A stretch of 5,932 nucleotides of DNA from Desulfovibrionaceae bacterium. Its GTDB lineage: Bacteria; Pseudomonadota; Gammaproteobacteria; Burkholderiales; Burkholderiaceae_C. The position numbers and the translations under genes are program-made. Numbering within the stretch: the first letter of the stretch is position 1; every line of letters starts with the position of its first letter. The notes below the pieces were generated by a model, which saw nothing but the letters and a program-made list of their open reading frames with translations, did no database searches and was not told the origin of the DNA. Shown here one piece after another: positions 1-3,631 of the stretch. The stretch lies in NCBI GenBank assembly GCA_009778355.1, contig WRJY01000177.1:1-5932 (forward strand), written 5' to 3'.

Positions 1-819
1 CACCGGCGGGCCGATCCACGACCAGGCGTACAGCGGCCCGTAGGTCAGCCCCGCCGACAGCGCCGACACCAGCACGCCGGCCAGCAATGCCAGCGCCGCC
101 AGCAGCGCCCGCCGGCCACGGTGGCGCACCACCGTGTAGCCCAGCAGGCACGGCGCCAGCGCGCCGAGCGCCACGCACAGAACTTCGATGCCGGGCAATA
201 GCGGCTGCAAGGCCATCTCGCGCGGCGGCAGCCAGTTGATGAGCGGCGTGCCGGCCAGCCATTGCGCCAGGCCATTTTCCAGCCGCTCGTACACCTGCCC
301 CAAGCCGAACGCCACCGGCGCCGGAAACAGCAGCCCCACCGGCCACAGCGCCAGCAGCACCAGCGTGCCGCGCGAGTCGTGCACGAACCAGCGGGCGCGA
401 AAACGCCGCCAGCGGTCGATGATGCCCAGGCGTTCCAGCGCCCAGGCGCACAGCGCGCCCAGCAGGCCGCCGGCAGCGTTCAGCGCCAGATCCAGATTGG
501 AGGCCACGCGCACCGGCAGATAGGACTGCATGCTTTCCATCGTGAACGACAGCAGCGCTGCCCCTACGGCGGCCAGCGCCGCCGCCTGGCCGCGATGCCG
601 AGGCCAGGTCAATGCCAGCGCGAGCAGAAAACCAAACGGCGCGTAGCCAGCTAGGTTGATGGCGACATCGAAGCGCGTCCAGTACCGTGGCAGCGGCGCC
701 CACAGGTAGGCCCAGGGCACGATCCCCTGATCGCGCCAGCCGGTGAATGGAAACAGGCTGGCATAAACGATCAACGCGCCATACAGCAGCGCCAGCGGCA
801 GAGCGGCGGACTTGTGCAT
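1..819 (-). CDS. VanZ family membrane protein, 3' end beyond the window
   Basis: The reading frame opens with ATG at 819 and stays open for 273 codons to the window edge, so the C-terminus is missing. The N-terminal half carries the VanZ pattern: a hydrophobic first helix (about residues 5-23), then D51 and N55 at the start of a second helix (54-70), then a conserved block with E95, Q98, P102, R104, S107, D110, N114, G117 and G121. After this the protein continues with further hydrophobic segments (about 145-165, and from about 205 on), so it is longer than a minimal VanZ domain. VanZ is named after a teicoplanin-resistance protein, but most chromosomal members have no known function, and resistance should not be inferred here. 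The bases before the ATG hold only a short G-run close to the start, so the ribosome site is weak. The gene follows the HemJ-like gene on the same strand with a 158-base gap. Family assignment is fairly secure; the role is unknown. Confidence 0.85.
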   Translation of the reverse strand, partial: MHKSAALPLALLYGALIVYASLFPFTGWRDQGIVPWAYLWAPLPRYWTRFDVAINLAGYAPFGFLLALALTWPRHRGQAAALAAVGAALLSFTMESMQSYLPVRVASNLDLALNAAGGLLGALCAWALERLGIIDRWRRFRARWFVHDSRGTLVLLALWPVGLLFPAPVAFGLGQVYERLENGLAQWLAGTPLINWLPPREMALQPLLPGIEVLCVALGALAPCLLGYTVVRHRGRRALLAALALLAGVLVSALSAGLTYGPLYAWSWIGPPV

Positions 820-917
820 GACCCCGGCTTCACGGCGGGCCGCGCCACCCGCGGCACATGAAGAACATGAAGGGAGCAAGGGCGGCTTCAAGCGCCCATT
901 CCGGCCCGGAGTCTCCA

Positions 918-954
918 CATGCGATCGCCCTGCCTTTCAGGGGCCAAGCGCATG
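918..954. other. Nested inverted repeat between hemJ-like and vanZ-like genes
   Basis: Outer arms CATGCG (918-923) and CGCATG (949-954) enclose inner arms CCCTG (928-932) and CAGGG (938-942). The structure lies 24 bases past the hemJ-like stop codon on the minus strand. There is no T-run on either side, so it does not qualify as an intrinsic terminator. It may be an mRNA 3' structure or chance. Confidence 0.25.
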
Positions 955-977
955 GAGCCCGGGGAATTCGCTTCATG

Positions 978-1412
978 TCAAAACGGCTTGACCACCACCA
1001 GGATGGCGATCGCCAGCATCATCAACACCGGCGCTTCGTTGAACCAGCGGAACCAGACATGGCCGCGCGTTGGCTCGCCGCGCTCGAAGCGCCCCAGCAG
1101 CCGCCCGCAAATGGCGTGATAGGTGATCAGCAGCGCCACGATCAGCAGCTTGACGTGCATCCAACCGTTGCCCGGGCCCCAGCCGATACCGTAGCCCAGC
1201 CACAGCCACAGGCCCAGTGCCAGCGCTGGCGCGGCCAGCATGGTCATGAAGCGGTAGAGCTTGCGCGCCATCAGCAGCAGCCGCGCCCGCTCGGCCACCG
1301 ACTCCGGCGGCGCCATCGCCAGATTGACGAAGATGCGCGGCAGGTAAAACAAGCCAGCGAACCAACTGGCGATGAAAACGATGTGCAGGGCCTTGACCAA
1401 GAGCATGAGCAT
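978..1412 (-). CDS. hemJ: HemJ/CopD-family membrane protein, probable protoporphyrinogen IX oxidase
   Basis: This 144-residue protein matches the HemJ (UPF0093) family in length and layout: four membrane helices (about 4-27, 57-76, 86-106 and 127-142) and short loops. Family landmarks visible are H10 in helix 1, the segment SWFAGLFYLPRIFV at 16-29, LYR at 52-54, WMHVK with H86 and K88, YHAICGRL at 98-105, RWFNEAPVL at 122-130 and the terminal VVVKPF. HemJ is known to oxidise protoporphyrinogen IX to protoporphyrin IX in the inner membrane, the penultimate step of heme synthesis in bacteria lacking HemG or HemY. Annotation pipelines often call such proteins 'CopD family', but I see no copper-resistance context. 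The frame stays open upstream to 1730, but the family-like sequence begins at MLMLLVKALH. ATG 1406 is an equally possible start with better spacing (8 bases) to a GGCGG sequence. No heme gene lies nearby in the window. Confidence 0.82.
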   Translation of the reverse strand: MLMLLVKALHIVFIASWFAGLFYLPRIFVNLAMAPPESVAERARLLLMARKLYRFMTMLAAPALALGLWLWLGYGIGWGPGNGWMHVKLLIVALLITYHAICGRLLGRFERGEPTRGHVWFRWFNEAPVLMMLAIAILVVVKPF

Positions 1413-1420
1413 GGCCGCCA

Positions 1421-1426
1421 AGTGTA
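1421..1426 (-). promoter_or_regulatory. Candidate -10 box of the hemJ-like gene
   Basis: On the minus strand the sequence TACACT sits just before the gene, downstream of the strong terminator at 1480-1502. No good -35 box is seen about 17 bases upstream. If used, transcription would begin at about 1413-1415, making the message leaderless or nearly so. This is a weak single-box call. Confidence 0.2.
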
Positions 1427-1470
1427 GCGAACGAGCGCGCCAGGAAAGCGCCGCGGCGGCAATGACCTTC

Positions 1471-1503
1471 AAGAGAAAAAACCCAGCCACGTGGGCCGGG
1501 TTT
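1471..1503 (-). terminator. Strong intrinsic terminator on the minus strand
   Basis: Read on the minus strand, AAACCCGGCC and GGCTGGGTTT arms (1503 down to 1479) form a stem of nine to ten pairs with one G-U pair and a five-base CACGT loop. A T-rich tail follows at once (TTTTTT overlapping the stem, then CTCTT, to 1471). It lies about 245 bases after the yejB stop and about 60 bases before the hemJ-like start. It could end the predicted RNA at 1475-1575 and also stop read-through from yejB. In the plus direction there is no T-run, so it works in one direction only. Confidence 0.85.
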
Positions 1504-1575
1504 GAAAGCCTGACTGCACTCTTGCAGCAAGGCTCCCGCTCAGGGAGGAAAAGCGGGGGATGGCGAACCACCCAG
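1475..1575 (-). ncRNA. Predicted structured RNA of about 100 nt (small RNA or hemJ leader)
   Basis: Four hairpins follow one another on the minus strand with hardly any unpaired sequence between them. Hairpin 1 (1558-1573) has a GGGTGG/CCATCC stem closed by a TTCG loop. Hairpin 2 (1535-1557) pairs CCCGCT with AGCGGG around an 11-base pyrimidine-rich loop containing CCTCCC. Hairpin 3 (1507-1534) has AGCCT/AGGCT outer arms, a 2x2 internal loop, CTGCA/TGCAG inner arms and an AGAG loop. Hairpin 4 is the intrinsic terminator with its T-tail. A TATATT box at 1580-1585 places the transcription start at about 1573-1575, at the foot of hairpin 1. I recognise no Rfam family or riboswitch class in it. 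It could act as a free small RNA, with the CCTCCC loop as a possible site for binding Shine-Dalgarno sequences, or as an attenuator leader of the hemJ-like gene 60 bases downstream. Transcription is inferred from sequence alone. Confidence 0.55.
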
Positions 1576-1579
1576 ATTG

Positions 1580-1610
1580 AATATATGGCAAAACTGTTTG
1601 TTGCGTACAA
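1580..1610 (-). promoter_or_regulatory. Candidate sigma-70 promoter of the predicted RNA
   Basis: The minus strand has TATATT (1580-1585) as a good -10 box and TTGTAC (1605-1610) as a weak -35 box. The spacer is 19 bases, longer than the ideal 17. This local AT-rich patch stands out from the GC-rich surroundings. The predicted start falls exactly where the hairpin chain begins, which is the main support for the call. Confidence 0.5.
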
Positions 1611-1612
1611 CA
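1599..1612. promoter_or_regulatory. Inverted repeat TGTTG-N4-CAACA over the -35 box
   Basis: A perfect 5-bp dyad with a four-base centre covers the candidate -35 box of the predicted RNA. Position and size fit an operator for a dimeric repressor, but no regulator gene is nearby and the dyad is short enough to arise by chance. Confidence 0.3.
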
Positions 1613-1745
1613 GCCCGTCTTTTCCAATGAGGGATGCGCTCGCAAGAACCGTGCCCCGGGCGGAGCAACAGCACGCTGGCGCGGCGAGCCGGTCGTCACA
1701 CCGATGGCGATCGACATGAACGAAGCACAACCGCCGTTTTCAGTC
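1613..1745. other. Gene-free sequence after yejB, nothing recognised
   Basis: This is the rest of the gene-free stretch between the hemJ-like gene and yejB. There is no remnant of a second permease (yejE) in any minus-strand frame that I can see, no tRNA and no terminator right after the yejB stop. The only pattern is CGGT-N6-ACCG at 1690-1703, a weak echo of the core of the palindrome at 2839-2858. Confidence 0.5.
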
Positions 1746-2777
1746 TCAATCGAACTTCACCCGCGGGTCCACCCAGACGTAGCACAGGTCGCTGATGAGC
1801 TTGGTCAGCAGGCCGATCAGGGTGAACAGGTAAAGCGTGCCCAGCACCACGGGGTAGTCGCGGCGGATCACGCTTTCGTAGCTCAGCAGGCCCAGGCCGT
1901 CGAGCGAGAACAGCGTTTCGATCAGCAGCGCGCCGGTGAAAAACGCGCCGATGAAGGCCGCCGGAAAGCCGGTGACGATGGGGATCAGCGCGTTGCGGAA
2001 CACGTGCTTCCACAGCACCTGCCGGTCGTTCAGCCCCTTGGCGCGGGCGGTCAGCACGTATTGCTTGCGGATTTCTTCCAGGAAGGCGTTCTTGGTGAGC
2101 ATGGCCGTGACGGCAAAGCTGCCGGCGACCATGGCGGTGACGGGCAGCGTGATGTGCCACAGGTAGTCCACGATGCGCGCGCCCCAGGACAATTGCTCCC
2201 AGTTCGACGACGTGAGTCCGCGCAGCGGAAACCATTGCAGTTGCCCGCCAAAGATCACCAGCAGCGCCACGCCCAGTACGAAGCCCGGAATGGCATAGCC
2301 GATCAGCACCAGCAGCGTGGACACCAGGTCGAAGCGCGAGCCGGCGCGCACCGCCTTGACCACGCCCAGCGGCACGGCCACGAGGTAGCTGATGAAGAAG
2401 GTCCACAGCCCCAGGCTGATGGAGACGGGCAGTTTTTCCCTGATGAGTTGCCACACGTCCTTGTTCTGGAAAAAGCTGCGCCCCAGGTCGAAGCGCGCGA
2501 ATTGGCTCAGCATCTGCACAAAGCGCTGGTGCGCGGGCTTGTCGAAGCCGTAGAGCTGCTTGATCTGCTCCAGCCGTTTCGGATCCACGCCCTGCGCGCC
2601 GCGGTAGGCCAGGCCCCCGCCGTCGCTGCCCCTGCCGGCGGCGCCCGCCTTGGCCTCGGCCAGATACTGCTCCACCGGCCCGCCGGGCACGAACTGGATG
2701 ACGACGAAGGTCAGCAGCATCACCCCCAGCAGCGTGGGCAGCATGAGCAGAATGCGCTTGAGGACGTAGGAAAACAC
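1746..2777 (-). CDS. yejB: YejB-type ABC transporter permease (peptide/microcin C importer)
   Basis: From GTG at 2777 this gives 343 residues, against about 364 for E. coli YejB, with matching sequence at both ends (YVLKRILLMLPTLLGV near the start, VDPRVKF at the end), so it looks complete. Visible features are a first helix at about 8-30 followed by PGGPVEQ, a periplasmic region at about 37-110 including YGFDKP (76-81), then LPVSISLGLW (116-125) and further helices. The cytoplasmic EAA coupling loop is at about 243-266 (TARAKGLNDRQVLWKHVFRN), which docks the ATPase. YejB is one of two permeases of YejABEF, the inner-membrane importer known to take up microcin C and peptides. The frame runs upstream to ATG 2885, but similarity starts only at the GTG; that start has no clear Shine-Dalgarno sequence. 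ATG 2822 is the alternative. The gene is separated from yejA by an opposite-strand gene, and no yejE or yejF follows it. Confidence 0.92.
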   Translation of the reverse strand: MFSYVLKRILLMLPTLLGVMLLTFVVIQFVPGGPVEQYLAEAKAGAAGRGSDGGGLAYRGAQGVDPKRLEQIKQLYGFDKPAHQRFVQMLSQFARFDLGRSFFQNKDVWQLIREKLPVSISLGLWTFFISYLVAVPLGVVKAVRAGSRFDLVSTLLVLIGYAIPGFVLGVALLVIFGGQLQWFPLRGLTSSNWEQLSWGARIVDYLWHITLPVTAMVAGSFAVTAMLTKNAFLEEIRKQYVLTARAKGLNDRQVLWKHVFRNALIPIVTGFPAAFIGAFFTGALLIETLFSLDGLGLLSYESVIRRDYPVVLGTLYLFTLIGLLTKLISDLCYVWVDPRVKFD

Positions 2778-2786
2778 AGTGCAAGA

Positions 2787-2792
2787 ATTATG
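2787..2792 (-). promoter_or_regulatory. Candidate -10 box of yejB
   Basis: CATAAT (minus strand) matches five of six consensus bases. No convincing -35 lies 17 bases upstream; TTGGCA is present but only 13 bases away. A start of transcription near 2780 would leave almost no leader before the GTG at 2777. Confidence 0.25.
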
Positions 2793-2838
2793 TACGCCGC
2801 CGAGCTGCCAAGCGCCGCCCATGTGTTCAAATGTAACT

Positions 2839-2858
2839 ATCCGGTCACGTGACCGGAT
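2839..2858. promoter_or_regulatory. Perfect 20-bp palindrome, probable operator
   Basis: ATCCGGTCACGTGACCGGAT reads identically on both strands, centred on CACGTG. It lies in the 128-base region between the divergent yejB and DUF3597 genes, 61 bases before the yejB GTG and 47 bases before the DUF3597 ATG. A perfect dyad of this length between divergent genes is typical of a site for a dimeric repressor such as a TetR-type protein, possibly controlling both genes. The regulator is not in the window and the family is not identified. Confidence 0.6.
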
Positions 2859-2905
2859 GGTGTCCGTGACGCCACTCCTTTGCACATTGCACGAAAGGGA
2901 ACGCT

Positions 2906-3307
2906 ATGGGAATTTTCAGCACCATCCTCGCCAAGCTCGGGCTTGGCGGCAACAAGCCCGCCGTCGCACCGGAGCCAACTGCCGCGCCGCCTGCGGCTGC
3001 CGCGCCTGCCCCAGCCGCCAGCGCCGCGGTTCCCCCGGCGGCGATCAGCGCGGTGGACGTGGTCGCCAAGCTCGAAGGCATGGCGGCCAAGAACCCGGAA
3101 AAGCTGAACTGGAAAGTGTCCATCGTCGATCTGATGAAATTGCTCGGCCTGGACAGCAGTCTTGCGGCGCGCAAGGAACTGGCCAGCGAACTGGGCTGCC
3201 CCGCCGATAAGATGGGCGATTCGGCGCAAATGAATATGTGGCTGCACAAGACCGTGCTGCGCAAGCTGGCTGAAAACGGCGGCAATATTCCAAAAGAACT
3301 GCTTTGA
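2906..3307 (+). CDS. DUF3597 family protein of unknown function
   Basis: The 133-residue protein begins MGIFSTILAKLGLGG, a short amphipathic N-terminus. An Ala/Pro-rich low-complexity linker follows at about 18-48, then a compact C-terminal domain at 50-133. That domain carries the features I associate with DUF3597: LNWKVSIVDLMKLLGLDSS (67-85), AARKELASELG (87-97), GDSAQMNMWLH (104-114) and a GG(N)IP(K)EL end. The family is a small soluble bacterial protein group with no assigned reaction; there is no signal peptide or membrane helix. ATG 2906 is supported by AAAGGGA (2894-2900) five bases upstream. The gene points against both yejA and yejB, so it is not part of the importer operon. The 20-bp palindrome upstream may regulate it. 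Family call is good; function unknown. Confidence 0.88.
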   Translation: MGIFSTILAKLGLGGNKPAVAPEPTAAPPAAAAPAPAASAAVPPAAISAVDVVAKLEGMAAKNPEKLNWKVSIVDLMKLLGLDSSLAARKELASELGCPADKMGDSAQMNMWLHKTVLRKLAENGGNIPKELL

Positions 3308-3323
3308 ACGCCAAGAGCGTTTT
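3307..3323 (+). terminator. Weak hairpin after the DUF3597 stop
   Basis: AACGC (3307-3311) and GCGTT (3317-3321) form a five-pair stem with a CAAGA loop, followed by only two extra T's. It is a possible but poor intrinsic terminator, directly at the end of the gene. Confidence 0.3.
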
Positions 3324-3344
3324 CGATTCAACACACGTTCTTGC

Positions 3345-3526
3345 GCCGCTGGCCCCCACCCTGCCCTCCCCCAGAGGGGAAGGAAATGTGGCGCCTTCCC
3401 CCAGAGGGGGAGGAAATGTGACGCCTTCCTTCAGAGGGGAAGGGAATGTGGCGCCGTCCCTCAGAGGGAGAAGAAATGTGGCGCCTTCCCTCTCTGGGGG
3501 AAAGTTGGGGAGGGTACTTGCGGCGG
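3345..3526. repeat. Intergenic repeat element with inverted ends around tandem units
   Basis: The left end (about 3345-3380, CCGC...CCCCCACCCTGCC...CCCCCAGAGGGG) and the reverse complement of the right end (about 3485-3526) match imperfectly over about 36 bases, and the 30-bp tandem array lies between. The sequence style (CCCTCxCCCAGAGGG with flanking CCCxACCCT) is widespread in intergenic DNA of Proteobacteria. It fills the space between the converging 3' ends of the DUF3597 gene and yejA, where it may act as a transcription barrier or simply be a passive repeat. No target-site duplication was identified. Confidence 0.5.
3361..3490. repeat. Tandem 30-bp repeat, four units plus a partial fifth
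   Basis: Units start at 3361, 3391, 3421 and 3451, exactly 30 bases apart, and a fifth diverges after about 3490. Each unit ends in (A)AATGTG; a C-rich arm, CAGAG centre and G-rich arm form a short inverted repeat, for example CCTTCC/GGAAGG in unit 3 (3424-3429, 3438-3443). Most unit junctions carry GGCGCC. Because the period is a multiple of three, open frames run through it on both strands, but their peptide is a 10-residue repeat and not a credible protein. Confidence 0.85.
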
Positions 3527-3591
3527 CCGCTTTTCCAACGCCTTGATGCGCAAACACCTCTGGGGGAAGTTGGGAAGGAGGCTTGCGGCGG
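3491..3591 (+). repeat. Imperfect 36-bp direct repeat pair
   Basis: Copies at 3491-3526 and 3556-3591 share CTCTGGGGGAA, GTTGGG and CTTGCGGCGG, and differ by small substitutions and base shifts. The first copy is also the right end of the repeat element at 3345-3526, so the second looks like an additional half-copy. The rest of the gene-free stretch (3592-3631) holds nothing recognised; no T-tailed terminator for yejA is seen. Confidence 0.6.
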
Positions 3592-3631
3592 TTAATGACG
3601 AGGAGAGAAGTCAAAAGCGCATGGCTCCCCT

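Noticed and set aside
921..1014. Two GCGATCGC octamers close together, like the HIP1 motif
   Set aside because: HIP1 abundance is a cyanobacterial feature; two copies in GC-rich DNA are expected now and then, and nothing else here points to Cyanobacteria.
858..1427. A 189-codon plus-strand open frame opposite the HemJ-like gene
   Set aside because: It is the antisense shadow of a well-supported membrane protein, with the same His/Gln/Arg-rich composition as the other shadows.
1475..1575. Assigning the predicted RNA to a known riboswitch, 6S RNA or SRP RNA
   Set aside because: I compared it from memory with fluoride, TPP, SAM/SAH, PreQ1, guanidine and yybP-ykoY signatures and with 6S and 4.5S RNA, and found no defining motif of any of them.
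1585..1719. A 44-codon plus-strand open frame starting in the AT-rich patch
   Set aside because: It has no ribosome site close by, no recognisable homology, and lies antisense to the promoter region of the predicted RNA.
1413..1730. N-terminal extension of the HemJ-like protein to 250 residues
   Set aside because: The extension would be translated from the predicted RNA and terminator, is not protein-like, and family similarity begins only at the chosen start.
1704..2852. A 382-codon open frame on the plus strand, antisense to yejB
   Set aside because: Its composition (His, Gln, Ala, Arg, Asp rich) is typical of an antisense shadow; yejB on the other strand matches its family from end to end.
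3361..3510. Possible CRISPR array, because units are about 30 bases
   Set aside because: The units are contiguous with no unique spacers, and no cas gene is present.
3304..3546. Open frames through the 30-bp repeats on both strands
   Set aside because: The peptides are ten-residue repeats created by a period divisible by three. Such repeat-derived hypothetical proteins are common annotation errors.
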